Source: Aggregicoccus sp. 17bor-14 (GTDB taxonomy: Bacteria; Myxococcota; Myxococcia; Myxococcales; Myxococcaceae). Taken from it: DNA of 64,000 bases. Below are positions 38,961 through 48,128 of this stretch, piece after piece (the stretch's first letter is position 1; every line of letters starts with the position of its first letter). The stretch spans positions 124,001 through 188,000 of the forward strand of contig NZ_VJZZ01000012.1 in assembly GCF_009659535.1 (NCBI RefSeq). Direction: 5' to 3'. The notes beneath the pieces were generated by a model. That model was given only the letters and a program-made list of their open reading frames with translations. It searched no databases and was not told the DNA's origin. Both the position numbers and the translations under genes were made by a program.

Positions 38961-41129
38961 GTGAACACTCATCCCCAGGGTTGGAACGTGCACCTGCGCC
39001 GCGCCGCGCTGCTGCTGCTGGTGGGCCTGGGGCCCGCGAGCGCGCGTGCGGCCGGTGCGGCCCAGAGCGACGCGGCCGCGCCGAAGGCACCTGCGACTGC
39101 AGCGCCGGCTCCGGCGAAGAAGCGCGCGAAGAAGAAGCCGGCGAAGGCGCCCGCGCCGCAGGCCGCGGCGTCCGGGGAGCCCGCGGACGCGGAGGCGCAG
39201 GCGCCGGGGATGGACGAGACGGCGCTGTTCGCGCTGGATGAAGTCCTGCTGCAGGAGACGCAGGTGGCGAGCTCCCGGCCGCAGAGCGTGGCGCTGACCC
39301 CGGCGGTGGTGAGCCTGGTGGAGCGCGAGGAGATCCTGCGCTCGGGCGCGCGCGACCTGGTGGACGTGCTGCAGCTGGTGCCCGGCTTCTTCTTCGGCGT
39401 GGACGTGAGCAACGTGGTGGGGGTGGGCTTTCGCGGCAACTGGGGCCACGAGGGCAAGGTGCTGCTCCTGGTGGACGGCCAGGAGATGAACGAGGGGATG
39501 TACTCCACGCTGCCGCTGGGCAACCGCTTCCCGGTGGATCAGATCCAGCGCGTGGAGGTCATCCGCGGCCCCGGCTCCGCGCTGTACGGCGGCAACGCCG
39601 AGCTCGCGGTGATCAACGTGGTCACCCGCGGCGCCGAGCAGCTGCAGGGCGGCGCGGCCTCCTTCAGCTACGGCCAGGCGGGCAGCGGCTTCATGCGGCG
39701 CAACCTCAGCCTCGCCGCGGGCCACGTCTCGCAGAGCGTGGAGGGCTTGAGCGCCTCCGTCTCCGGCACCTTCGGCCAGGGCCAGCGCAGCACCCGCACC
39801 TACGCGGACGGCTACGGCCAGAGCTTCTCGCTGGACGGCGCGAACCGGCTGGACCCGCGCCAGCTCAACCTCGGCGTGCAGTACAAGCAGCTGAAGCTGC
39901 GCGTGCTCTACGAGGACTTCGACACCACCACGCGCGACCTCTACGACCGGGCGCTGGCGGCGCCGATGACCATGGGCTTCGGCTCGCTGCTGGCCGAGCT
40001 GCGCCACGACCTGCCGGTCTCCGAGCAGCTCACGCTCACCACCCGCCTCAACTACAGCCGCCAGGTGCCGTGGCAGAACGCGGAGCCCGGCGACGCCATG
40101 CGCTACAACAAGCGCTTCGCGCGCTACCGCGGCCGCGTGATGCTCGGCTACGCGCCCCTCGAGGGGCTGCACCTGAGCGGCGGCGTGGACGCCTTCGTGG
40201 ACCACGCGGCGCTCAACGACCTGGACCTCACCGGCTTCCAGACGCTGTTCCGCGACACGGGCACCGCGTCCGTGCAGTACACCAGCGTGGCCGCCGTGGC
40301 CGAGGCGCAGCTGGACACCGAGGTGGTGAACGTGGTGGCCGGCGCGCGCCTCGAGCACCACAGCGCCGTGGGCAGCTCCTTCGTGCCGCGGCTCGCGCTG
40401 ACGAAGCAGCTGGGGGACTTCCACGCCAAGGCGATGTTCAGCCGCGCCTTCCGCGCTCCCGGCGTGGAGAACCTCAACTACGGGGTGGACGTCCGTCCCG
40501 AGCACACCACCGCCCTGGAGCTGGAGGCGGGCTACCAGCTGCGCGAGGACATGGCGCTGGTCGCCAACGTGTTCGACATCACCATCCGCGACCCCATCGT
40601 CTACTTCTACGAGGAGGGGACGAACGTGGACGGCTACCGCAACTTCGAGCGCAGCGGCACGCGCGGCGCGGAGCTGGAGTACCGCGTGGAGGGCGCGTGG
40701 GGGCGCGCGGACCTGCGCTACTCGCTGTACACGGCGGCCGGGAAGGCGCAGCCCAGCGCCTACGCCACGGACCGCAAGGGCTCGCTGCTCGGCCTGCCCA
40801 ACCAGCGCGTGAGCCTCTCCGGGTACGCGAAGCTGCCCGCGGGCTTCACCCTCGCCCCCACGCTGCACCTGTTCGGCCCGCGCGCGCGCACGGACGGCCT
40901 GGATGCCGCAGGCGCCACGCAGTACGCGCGCGAGCCCACGCAGCTGCTCGTGCACCTGTTCCTGCAGCGCCAGGACGCCTTCGTGAAGGGGCTGGACCTG
41001 GGGCTCGGCGTCTACAACCTGCTGGGCGCGGACTTCCGCTACGTGCAGCCCTACGACGGCGGCCACGCCCCGCTGCCGGGCCAGGACCGCGAGCTGATGG
41101 TCCGCGCGGGCTACACGCTGCCCTTCTAG
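38961..41129 (+). CDS. TonB-dependent outer-membrane receptor
   Basis: A 722-residue outer-membrane receptor. After the signal (LRRAALLLLVGLGPASARA) comes a Lys/Ala/Pro-rich stretch, then a plug domain (about 85-215; ILRSGARDLVDVLQLVPGFF, LLLVDGQEMN, QIQRVEVIRGPGSALYGGNA). A 22-strand barrel follows, ending in the C-terminal aromatic GYTLPF. A classic TonB box is not obvious; ALFALDEVLLQ is the candidate. The start could be GTG 38961 or GTG 38988. Substrate unknown: siderophore, cobalamin or glycan are all possible. A histidine kinase gene follows 97 bases later on the same strand. Confidence 0.92.
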   Translation: MNTHPQGWNVHLRRAALLLLVGLGPASARAAGAAQSDAAAPKAPATAAPAPAKKRAKKKPAKAPAPQAAASGEPADAEAQAPGMDETALFALDEVLLQETQVASSRPQSVALTPAVVSLVEREEILRSGARDLVDVLQLVPGFFFGVDVSNVVGVGFRGNWGHEGKVLLLVDGQEMNEGMYSTLPLGNRFPVDQIQRVEVIRGPGSALYGGNAELAVINVVTRGAEQLQGGAASFSYGQAGSGFMRRNLSLAAGHVSQSVEGLSASVSGTFGQGQRSTRTYADGYGQSFSLDGANRLDPRQLNLGVQYKQLKLRVLYEDFDTTTRDLYDRALAAPMTMGFGSLLAELRHDLPVSEQLTLTTRLNYSRQVPWQNAEPGDAMRYNKRFARYRGRVMLGYAPLEGLHLSGGVDAFVDHAALNDLDLTGFQTLFRDTGTASVQYTSVAAVAEAQLDTEVVNVVAGARLEHHSAVGSSFVPRLALTKQLGDFHAKAMFSRAFRAPGVENLNYGVDVRPEHTTALELEAGYQLREDMALVANVFDITIRDPIVYFYEEGTNVDGYRNFERSGTRGAELEYRVEGAWGRADLRYSLYTAAGKAQPSAYATDRKGSLLGLPNQRVSLSGYAKLPAGFTLAPTLHLFGPRARTDGLDAAGATQYAREPTQLLVHLFLQRQDAFVKGLDLGLGVYNLLGADFRYVQPYDGGHAPLPGQDRELMVRAGYTLPF

Positions 41130-41226
41130 GCAGGCCCCATGCGCTGGCCCGCGGCCTGCAAAGGCCTGCGGGCACCTGCATCCGGGCTCCGCCCCTTGGT
41201 GAGCGGGGAGCGAGAGCCCTACAGTG

Positions 41227-42744
41227 ATGCCGCAGATGACCCCCCACAACTGGATCTCCGTCATCGCGTGCGTGGGCCACCTCACGCTCGCCGTGCTCGC
41301 GGTGTGGCGCGACGTGCGCAGCCCGCTCGCGCGCCCGCTCGCGCTGCTGAGCATCGACATGTTCCTGTGGAACTTCGCGGCGCTCGCGCACGCGATGTCG
41401 GGGGAGCGCGCGTGGCGCTGGCTCGAGGCGTCCACGTCCCCGCTCGCCACGGCGCTGGTGCTGCACTTCATCCTCACCTTCGTGGGACAGCGCCGCGCGC
41501 TGCGAGGGGTGCTCTACGCGGCGTACGCGGCGAGCGGGTCCATCGCGGCGTGCTCGGCCCTGGCCTTCTGTGGCGTGCGCTGGGCGCAGGCCTTCGCGGG
41601 CTCGGCCACCTGGGGCGCGGTGCACCTGGCCGTGCTGCTGCCCGTCTCGGTGGGCAGCGCGCTGCTCTTCGTGCGGCACTGGCACGTGGCGCCGAGCCCC
41701 GCCGAGCGCGCGCGCACGCTGCTCCTGCTGGTGGCGCTCTCGGTGGCCTCGCCGCTCGCGGTGCTCGAGCTGTGCACCGACTTCGGGGTGCCCGCGCTGC
41801 GCTGGGCGAACCTGGGCACGCTCCTGAGCTCGTGCGTGATGGGACTGGTGGCGCTGCGGCTGCACCTGCTGGAGCGCGAGCTGGAGCGCCGGGCCATGGT
41901 GCAGGGCGTGGCGGTGGCGCTGGCGAGCGTGCTCGCCTACCTCGCGCTCTTCGAGCTGCTGGGGGCGAACACCGCGCTGCTGGCCTTCGGCACCGTCGCC
42001 GTGACGGTGGCGCTGCTCGCCGCGGCCCGCCTCCTCTTCGCCCCCTTCGCCGTGCACAAGGAGCGCCTGGAGCACCTGGCCACCCTGGGCCGCTTCTCCG
42101 CGCAGCTCGCCCACGACCTGAAGAACCCGCTCGCGGCGCTGCAGGGGGCGACCCAGTTCCTGCAGGGGGAGGTGGAGCGGGGGGCGCCGCTGCAGCAGCA
42201 GCAGGAGTTCCTCGGCCTCATCCTCGAGCAGGTGGGGCGGGTGAACGCCGTGGTGGCCACCTACCAGCGGCTGGGCCGGGTGGAGGCGCTGCGCGCGCCC
42301 CACGACCTGAACGCGCTGGTGCGCGACGTGCTCGCGCTGCAGCCCTTCGCGGCGGCCCCCGGCGTGCGGCTCGAGGTGGAGCTGGGCGAGGCCCTGCCGC
42401 CGGTGGCGCTGGACCGTGACCTGCTCTCCGGCGCGCTGGAGAACGTGGTGCGCAACGCCTTCGAGGCCCTGCCGGGCGAGGGCTGCGTCACCGTGCGCAC
42501 GGCGCCCGCCACCCCCGAGGAGCCCGAGGGGGTGGTGCTCACCGTGCGCGACACCGGCGTGGGGATGAACGCGCGGGTGCTCGAGCGCGTCTTCGACGAC
42601 TTCTTCACCACCAAGGCGCAGGGCAGCGGGCTGGGGCTCGCGTTCGTGCGCCGGGTGGTGGAGGCGCACGAGGGCCGCGTGCAGCTGACCAGCGCGGAAG
42701 GGCAGGGCACCACCCTGCGCCTGCACCTGCCGCGCGCGGCCTGA
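41227..42744 (+). CDS. multi-TM sensor histidine kinase
   Basis: A 505-residue inner-membrane kinase. About eight or nine hydrophobic helices fill residues 5-275, similar to the 7TM N-terminal region of other kinases. The transmitter follows: H box FSAQLAHDLKNPLAALQGAT (H296), N box ENVVRNAFEAL, DTGVGM, F box region FDDFFTTKAQGSGLGLAF. HDLKNPL is typical of kinases paired with NtrC-type regulators. It converges on an NtrC-type activator gene, the likely partner. I chose ATG 41227 over the adjacent GTG 41224. Confidence 0.92.
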   Translation: MPQMTPHNWISVIACVGHLTLAVLAVWRDVRSPLARPLALLSIDMFLWNFAALAHAMSGERAWRWLEASTSPLATALVLHFILTFVGQRRALRGVLYAAYAASGSIAACSALAFCGVRWAQAFAGSATWGAVHLAVLLPVSVGSALLFVRHWHVAPSPAERARTLLLLVALSVASPLAVLELCTDFGVPALRWANLGTLLSSCVMGLVALRLHLLERELERRAMVQGVAVALASVLAYLALFELLGANTALLAFGTVAVTVALLAAARLLFAPFAVHKERLEHLATLGRFSAQLAHDLKNPLAALQGATQFLQGEVERGAPLQQQQEFLGLILEQVGRVNAVVATYQRLGRVEALRAPHDLNALVRDVLALQPFAAAPGVRLEVELGEALPPVALDRDLLSGALENVVRNAFEALPGEGCVTVRTAPATPEEPEGVVLTVRDTGVGMNARVLERVFDDFFTTKAQGSGLGLAFVRRVVEAHEGRVQLTSAEGQGTTLRLHLPRAA

Positions 42745-42758
42745 GGCGCAGGTGCCCG

Positions 42759-42800
42759 TGTGCAGGGCGCTGCACAGCGGGCGTGCAGCGCGCTGCACAG
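42759..42800. repeat. two tandem GTGCAG/CTGCAC palindromes between convergent genes
   Basis: TGTGCAG-GGCG-CTGCACA (42759-42776) and GTGCAGCGCGCTGCAC (42783-42798) are near-identical inverted repeats 23 bases apart, filling the gap between the histidine kinase and NtrC-type genes. They could be a bidirectional terminator or paired protein-binding sites. No T tract flanks them. Confidence 0.6.
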
Positions 42801-42804
42801 GTGC

Positions 42805-44187
42805 TCAGCCGCGCTCGCCCAGCCCGTGCTCCTCGAGCTTGTTGTAGAGGGTGCGCCGGCTCACGCCGAGCAGGCGCGCCGCGAGGGTGCGGTTGTTTCC
42901 CGCGCGCTTGAGCGCATCCTCGAGCGCCGCGCGCTCCGTCTCGCGCCGCTGGGCGTCCAGGCTGCTGCTGCCGGGCTCGGCAGGGGACCTCGGCGCGGGC
43001 GGCTGCGCGACGCCGGGCTGGCGCGAGAGCTCGCGCGTGAGGTCCGCCGCGGTGAGGGTGGGACCGTCCGAGAGCACCACCAGGCGCTCGACGAAGTTCT
43101 GCAGCTGGCGCACGTTGCCGGGCCAGGGCTGCGCCTCGAGGAGCGCGAGCGCATCCGGCGTGAGGGTGAAGGGGGGCCGTGCGTTGGCCTTCGCGTGCAG
43201 CGTGAGGAAGTGCGCGGCGAGCGGCGCGATGTCCTCGGGGCGCTCGCGCAGGGGCGGCAGCCACACGGGCACCACGTTGAGGCGGTAGAAGAGGTCCTCG
43301 CGGAACTCGCCGCGCTTCACCATCTCCTCGAGCGGCCGGTGGGTCGCCGCCACGAAGCGCACGTCCACGGTCTGGGTCTGCGTGCCGCCGAGGCGCTCGA
43401 AGGTGCGCTCCTGCAGCACCCGCAGCAGCTTCACCTGCACGCTGGGGGGCAGCTCGCCGATCTCGTCCAGGAACAGCGTGCCGCCGTGCGCGAGCTCCAC
43501 GCGGCCCGGCTTGCGCTGCACCGCGCCCGTGAAGGCGCCCTTCTCGTGGCCGAACAGCTCGCTCTCCAGAAGGCTCTCCGGCAGCGCCGCGCAGTGCAGC
43601 TTCACCAGGGGACCGGCGCGGCGCGCGCTGCCCTCGTGCACCGCCTGGGCGGCGAGCTCCTTGCCCGTGCCGCTCTCGCCGCGCAGCAGCACCGTGGCCT
43701 GGCTCGAGGCGGCGCGCGCGAGCAGCGCCTGCACATCGGCCATGGCCGGGCTGCGGCTGACGAAGGCCCCTGCCCGCGCGGGCTCGGGAGCGCGGGCGGC
43801 GGCTTCCGCGCGGGCGAGCGCCTTGCGCACGCTGAAGAGCAGCTCGTCGCGGTCGAAGGGCTTGAGCACGAAGTCCGCGGCGCCCGCGCGCATCGCCTCC
43901 ACCGCGAGCGGCACCGTGCCGTGCGCGGTGAGCAGCAGCACCGGCAGCTCGGGCGCGCTGCGCTGCACCTCGGCGAGCAGCTGCAGGCCGTCCATCCCGG
44001 GCATGCGCACGTCGCTCACCACCACGTCGATGGGCTGGCGCGCGAGCACCTGCAGCGCCTGTGCGCCGCTGGTGGTCAGGTGCACGCGCAGGCCCGCCTG
44101 CGTGAGCAGGGCGCCGAGCACCTTGCCCACGGCGACGTCGTCGTCCACCACGAGCACGGTGCCAGAGAGAGCGGGAGAGGAGGACAT
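42805..44187 (-). CDS. NtrC-family sigma-54-dependent response regulator
   Basis: A 460-residue transcription activator. A receiver domain (about 10-120; phospho-Asp D59 in VVVSDVRMPGMDG) is followed by the AAA+ domain with Walker A RGESGTGKE, the sigma-54 loop ELFGHEKGAFTGA and Walker B GGTLFLDEIGELPP. Further marks are FYRLNVVPVWLPPLRERPEDI and PWPGNVRQLQN. The Fis-type HTH at the C-terminus is AGNNRTLAARLLGVSRRTLYNKL. It should activate sigma-54 promoters when phosphorylated, most likely by the convergent histidine kinase. Confidence 0.95.
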   Translation of the reverse strand: MSSSPALSGTVLVVDDDVAVGKVLGALLTQAGLRVHLTTSGAQALQVLARQPIDVVVSDVRMPGMDGLQLLAEVQRSAPELPVLLLTAHGTVPLAVEAMRAGAADFVLKPFDRDELLFSVRKALARAEAAARAPEPARAGAFVSRSPAMADVQALLARAASSQATVLLRGESGTGKELAAQAVHEGSARRAGPLVKLHCAALPESLLESELFGHEKGAFTGAVQRKPGRVELAHGGTLFLDEIGELPPSVQVKLLRVLQERTFERLGGTQTQTVDVRFVAATHRPLEEMVKRGEFREDLFYRLNVVPVWLPPLRERPEDIAPLAAHFLTLHAKANARPPFTLTPDALALLEAQPWPGNVRQLQNFVERLVVLSDGPTLTAADLTRELSRQPGVAQPPAPRSPAEPGSSSLDAQRRETERAALEDALKRAGNNRTLAARLLGVSRRTLYNKLEEHGLGERG

Positions 44188-44256
44188 CGGGGCTCCGGAG
44201 AGGGAAGGGGCTCGTTGTACCCCGGGGAGCCCTGCAGGAGCAGTGCCGCCTCAGTC

Positions 44257-47070
44257 CTAGAGGACGGCGAGCCGGCGGGCGCGCTGCGGGTCCTGCAGCG
44301 CGGCCTCCCAGCGGCGCACCGCGGCCTCGCGCTCGGGCTCGGAGCCGTCCGCGAGGTAGCCCAGCGAGTCGTTGAGCGCCCGGCTCAGCTCCTCGAAGGC
44401 GGCGAGGCGCACGTCCAGCTCGCGGTGGCGCAGCGCGGCCACGAGCCAGTCGGCGCGGCGGCGCGTGCGGTTCTCCGCCCACCACGCCGTCCACTGGCGC
44501 GGCTGCAGGCCGAAGGTGGCGCGCGTCACCTCGCGCAGCGCCTCGGCGGCGGCCTGCGCGCACATCTCGTCGTCGCTGCCGGTGAGGTTGATGAGCCCCT
44601 CGATGGACTCGCGGTCGTGCAGCGATCCGAGCGCGCGCGCGGCGAGGCTGCGGCGCAAGGGGTCCCGCGCGGCGAGCTCCTGGCGCAGGTCCTTCATCGC
44701 CGCGTCGAAGCGGGGCAGGCGCTTGAGCGCCGTGGCCGCCACGCGCGCGGCGCTGGAGATGTCCGGCTCGAGGTCGAAGAGGCCGCGCAGCACGCCGGGC
44801 ACCAGCTCGGCGAAGGGCAGGCTGCCCGCGGTGAGCAGCGCGAGGTAGCGCGCGTCCGCGTCGTTCGCGTCCAGCAGCGGCGCGAGCGCGAGCGCGGCGG
44901 GGCGGCCGAGCCGGCTGAGGGCGCCGGGGATGGGGCCCAGCTCGTCCGCGTGCGGCAGCTCGAGCACCGGCAGGCGGCTCCACGCGGTGGGGCCGGGGAA
45001 GCTCCCGGCGAGCACCTTCGCGCTCGCCTCGGGCGTGCGCGCGAGCTCCGCCATCGCGCGCGAGCGCTGGGCCGCATCCGGGCCGACGAGGCGCGCGAGC
45101 AGGGGGCTGAAGTCGGGCGGGGGGCGCTCGCTCTCGGACTGGATGCGCGGGCTCAGCGACGCGGCGCGCCCCATGCCGCTGCCGCTGCCGGCGCCCGTGG
45201 GGCCCCAGCCCAGCCCGGCGAAGAGCGCGGGCGTGGCCACGGGCGCGGAGGGCGTCGCGTCCTCGGGGACGTTGAGCGCGTGCGCGCGCACCTCTCCGAG
45301 GCGCTGCTTGCGGTGCAGGATGAGCTCCTGGAAGGCCGCGCCCAGCTCCTGGCAGAAGAGCGTGAAGTCGCTCAGGCGCCGCTGGCTCACCGGCTTGCTG
45401 CCGGCGTCGCCGTACAGCACGCACACCAGCCGGCCGCGCACCTCCACCGGGTAGAGGCACACGGTGCGCGGGGACACGCGCCCGAACAGCTCCAGGTAGT
45501 GGCGGCTGAGCGCGTCCGGAGGCAGGGGACCTGCGTAGCTGCCGCGGGTGACGGCCACCGTGCGGAACACGCTCGCCGCATCCAGCGGCACCGAGACCTG
45601 CGAGAGCGCGAGCGCGTCGGCGCCCTCGCCGCGCGCCTCCCAGCCCACGGCCGCGCCGCGGATGACGGCGAAGGCCGCCACGTACTCGAAGGTGCGGCGC
45701 CCGTAGCGCAGCGCCGTGTCGATGAGCCGGCCGCGGTCGCGCGAGGCGTCCTTCAGCGCCGCGCGCGCCTGGGCCAGCGTCCAGTCCGGCACGTCGGCCG
45801 AGCCCGGGGCCGAGCCCGGGGCGGAGCCCGCGCTGGAGCTCGCTGCCGCGCTCGTCGCTGCGCGCGGGGGCGCAGCGGCCGCGGGAGGCGCGGCGGGCGC
45901 GGGGGCCGCGGGCGCAGGGTCACTGAAGACGAGGAACTGGGGGTCCGCCGGGCGCGGCGCGGCGACGGGCGGGCGCGCGGGCTCGGGGGCCCGGGGGGCG
46001 TTGAGGCGCAGCGGCTCGCGCACGAAGGCGGGCGGCGGGATGGGCTCTGCAGTGGGCGCAGGCGGCGCCGAGGGCGCGGGCGGCTGCTGCGGCGCCGGCG
46101 CGTTGAGGCGCAGGGGCGCGCGCACGAACGCGGGTGGGGGGATGGCGTCCGGCGCGGGGGGCGGCGGCGTCGCGGCAGGCGGAGCGACGGCAGCGGGCGC
46201 GGGCGGCGATGCAGGGGCGGGAGCCGGAGGCGGGGTGGGGCGGGGCGCGGCCGCCTCGGTGCGCGGGCTCTTGCGCACCTCGAGCGGGATGGGCTCCTCC
46301 ATCACCTGGCGGGCGATGCGCTCCACCATGTCGCGGGTGAGGTCCTCCTCCAGCGTGCGCTCCTCGACGGGCGCCCTTCCGGGCGGGGTGGCGCCGGCGC
46401 GCGGGGCCTCGGGCGTGGAGGCGGCGCGGGGCGCGGGGGCGGCAGGAGCGCGAGGCTCCGGGGCCGGACGCGGCGCCGCGGGCTCCGGCGCGCGCGCGGC
46501 AGGGGACGGGGCGCTGGGCTGCGGCACGGCCGGAGACGAGGCGGTGCGCTGCGGCGCGGGCAGGGGCGGCGCCTCGGCGGCGCGCAGCGGGTCCAGCGCG
46601 GCGAGGAGGCGCGCGTGGCGCGGGAGGAAGGGCTGCTTGTAGATGAGCGAGATCCACTCGCGCACCCGCACCTCGAGCGCCACCCACAGCTCGAGGGGCT
46701 TGCCGAGCAGGAAGCCCACCTCGTCGAGCTCCTTGCGGGGCACCGGGTAGCCGCACGCGACGTGCAGCGTGTTCCCGTCGAGCGAGAGGGGCACCACGCA
46801 CAGCCGCTCGGCGATCTTCGGCGGGATGAAGGAGGCGACGTCCGGGTTCGGCTCGAAGTCCGCCAGGTTCACCGGCCGGTAGCCGGAGGCCTCACCGAGC
46901 GCCTGCAGCAGCCCGGCCTCGTCCATGAGGCCGCGCTCCACCACGCCCAGCTCCAGCAGCACGGTGTCCAGCGCGCCGCCCTCGGCCGCCTGGCGGCGCA
47001 CCGCCTCCTCGGCCCTCTCCGCCGGGAGAAGGCCGCGCGCGACCAGGGTCTGGGCGAGGCGGGCGGGCAT
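44257..47070 (-). CDS. GspE-N domain protein with GAF-like and HEAT-like regions
   Basis: A 937-residue cytosolic protein. Residues about 1-145 resemble the GspE/PilB N-terminal domain (LAQTLVARGLLPAERAEEAV, LLQALGEASGYRPVNL, FIPPKIAERLCVVPL), which in secretion ATPases binds c-di-GMP or partner proteins. A very long Pro/Ala/Arg-rich linker follows (about 160-420). A GAF-like region (about 430-590, LDAASVFRTVAVTRGSYAGPL) comes next, then HEAT-like helical repeats (about 650-937, RRSLAARALGSLHDRESIEGLINLTG). No ATPase motifs are present, so it is not a secretion motor. A scaffold role in motility or signalling is inference. Confidence 0.82.
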   Translation of the reverse strand: MPARLAQTLVARGLLPAERAEEAVRRQAAEGGALDTVLLELGVVERGLMDEAGLLQALGEASGYRPVNLADFEPNPDVASFIPPKIAERLCVVPLSLDGNTLHVACGYPVPRKELDEVGFLLGKPLELWVALEVRVREWISLIYKQPFLPRHARLLAALDPLRAAEAPPLPAPQRTASSPAVPQPSAPSPAARAPEPAAPRPAPEPRAPAAPAPRAASTPEAPRAGATPPGRAPVEERTLEEDLTRDMVERIARQVMEEPIPLEVRKSPRTEAAAPRPTPPPAPAPASPPAPAAVAPPAATPPPPAPDAIPPPAFVRAPLRLNAPAPQQPPAPSAPPAPTAEPIPPPAFVREPLRLNAPRAPEPARPPVAAPRPADPQFLVFSDPAPAAPAPAAPPAAAAPPRAATSAAASSSAGSAPGSAPGSADVPDWTLAQARAALKDASRDRGRLIDTALRYGRRTFEYVAAFAVIRGAAVGWEARGEGADALALSQVSVPLDAASVFRTVAVTRGSYAGPLPPDALSRHYLELFGRVSPRTVCLYPVEVRGRLVCVLYGDAGSKPVSQRRLSDFTLFCQELGAAFQELILHRKQRLGEVRAHALNVPEDATPSAPVATPALFAGLGWGPTGAGSGSGMGRAASLSPRIQSESERPPPDFSPLLARLVGPDAAQRSRAMAELARTPEASAKVLAGSFPGPTAWSRLPVLELPHADELGPIPGALSRLGRPAALALAPLLDANDADARYLALLTAGSLPFAELVPGVLRGLFDLEPDISSAARVAATALKRLPRFDAAMKDLRQELAARDPLRRSLAARALGSLHDRESIEGLINLTGSDDEMCAQAAAEALREVTRATFGLQPRQWTAWWAENRTRRRADWLVAALRHRELDVRLAAFEELSRALNDSLGYLADGSEPEREAAVRRWEAALQDPQRARRLAVL

Positions 47071-47120
47071 GGGGCGGGCGCGGCCATCTTACGGCTGCGG
47101 CCGCAAGGGACAAGGCTGCT

Positions 47121-47984
47121 TTAGCTCGGTTGCACCACGAAAGTGGAGGTGAGCTTGTCGTGCAGCGTCTGGCCGCGGCGGTCGAAGAGCGCGAGCCAGA
47201 AGCCGCCGAGGAAGATCGCGAAGGAGACGCCCGCGAGCACCGCGCGCACCACCGCGCGCGTGGGCGCAGGGGCGAGGCCATGGGTGTCCACCAGGCGCAG
47301 GCCGAGCAGGCGGCGCCCCAGGGTGCGGCCGTTCCAGAGGAAGGCGGCGACCGCGCAGTACACCAGCGCGAGCAGCACGGTGAGCACGAGCCCGGGCAGC
47401 AGGATGGACTCGTAGGCGCGCGCGCGCAGCACCAGGCCGTCCAGCCCGCCCAGCTCCGCGCGCGGCCCCTGCAGGCCGGTGATGGCCGAGGCGGCGACGA
47501 GGTAGAGCGCGGCGAGGCCGAGGATGACGGCCGCGTCCACCGTGAACGAGAGCAGCCGGCGCCACAGCGAGGCGGGGCGCGCGTGCACCTCCACGCCCGT
47601 GGCGGGCGCGGGGGCCGGAGCGCTCACGGCCGCCACGACCGGGGCCGGCGCGACGGGCGCGGGAGGGGGCGCGGCCATGGCGGGCGCGGCGGCGAGCGGG
47701 AGCCCACTCGCGGGGGCGCGCGCGGCAGGGAGCGGGCCGGCGAGCGGGAGCGCGCTCGCGGGGGCGGCGGCCGGCGGCGTGCGCACGGACGGGGCCGCGG
47801 GGTTGCTGCTCCACGCGGGCTCGTTCGCGGCGCGCTCGGGGCCGCGGCGGCGGTCCAGCTGCAGCTCACGGTCGAGCAGACCGGGGGGCGTGGCGGGAGG
47901 GGGCGTTCCGCGCGCGGCGTGCGCGCAGCTGGAACAATCCCCGGTGAGGGGCAGGGGGGCGCCGCACTTCAGGCACTTGGACAA
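47121..47984 (-). CDS. RDD family membrane protein with N-terminal zinc ribbon
   Basis: A 287-residue protein. A small zinc ribbon opens it: C4, C7, C17 and C20. A Pro/Ala-rich segment follows (about 25-130), then an RDD domain (about 138-285) with R-x-x-S-F-x-V-D-A (RRLLSFTVDAAVI), WNGRTLGRRLLGLRLVDTHG and the final RRGQTLHDKLTSTFVV, and three TM helices. RDD proteins are of uncertain transport function. It lies 50 bases before the GspE-N gene on the same strand. Confidence 0.87.
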   Translation of the reverse strand: MSKCLKCGAPLPLTGDCSSCAHAARGTPPPATPPGLLDRELQLDRRRGPERAANEPAWSSNPAAPSVRTPPAAAPASALPLAGPLPAARAPASGLPLAAAPAMAAPPPAPVAPAPVVAAVSAPAPAPATGVEVHARPASLWRRLLSFTVDAAVILGLAALYLVAASAITGLQGPRAELGGLDGLVLRARAYESILLPGLVLTVLLALVYCAVAAFLWNGRTLGRRLLGLRLVDTHGLAPAPTRAVVRAVLAGVSFAIFLGGFWLALFDRRGQTLHDKLTSTFVVQPS

Positions 47985-48045
47985 CGTTTCCTCCGGGATG
48001 ACGGACGGCTCGAACCCGGATGAAAGAGCCTCCTGGCCCCGGCGG

Positions 48046-48098
48046 CAAGAAAAGGACAGGCCCCTGGCCCCTCCCCGAGCGAGGAGGCGTCAGGGGCC
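48046..48098 (-). terminator. terminator downstream of the GlsB-type gene
   Basis: On the minus strand GGCCCCTG (48098-48091) pairs with CAGGGGCC (48066-48059), with an inner CCTCC/GGAGG stem. TGTCCTTTTCTTG follows, a partial T tract. It ends transcription 30 bases past the gene at 48129-48395. Confidence 0.65.
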
Positions 48099-48128
48099 CA
48101 CCAGAGGGTCCTGGATGTGTCGTCCGGC

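Noticed and set aside
37275-41477. Open minus-strand frame of about 1400 codons antisense to the TonB receptor
   Set aside because: Only the first-described part (37275-38711) has a signal peptide and protein-like composition. The rest is the complement of a well-supported receptor gene and is His/Val/Leu/Arg-rich nonsense typical of high-GC shadow frames.
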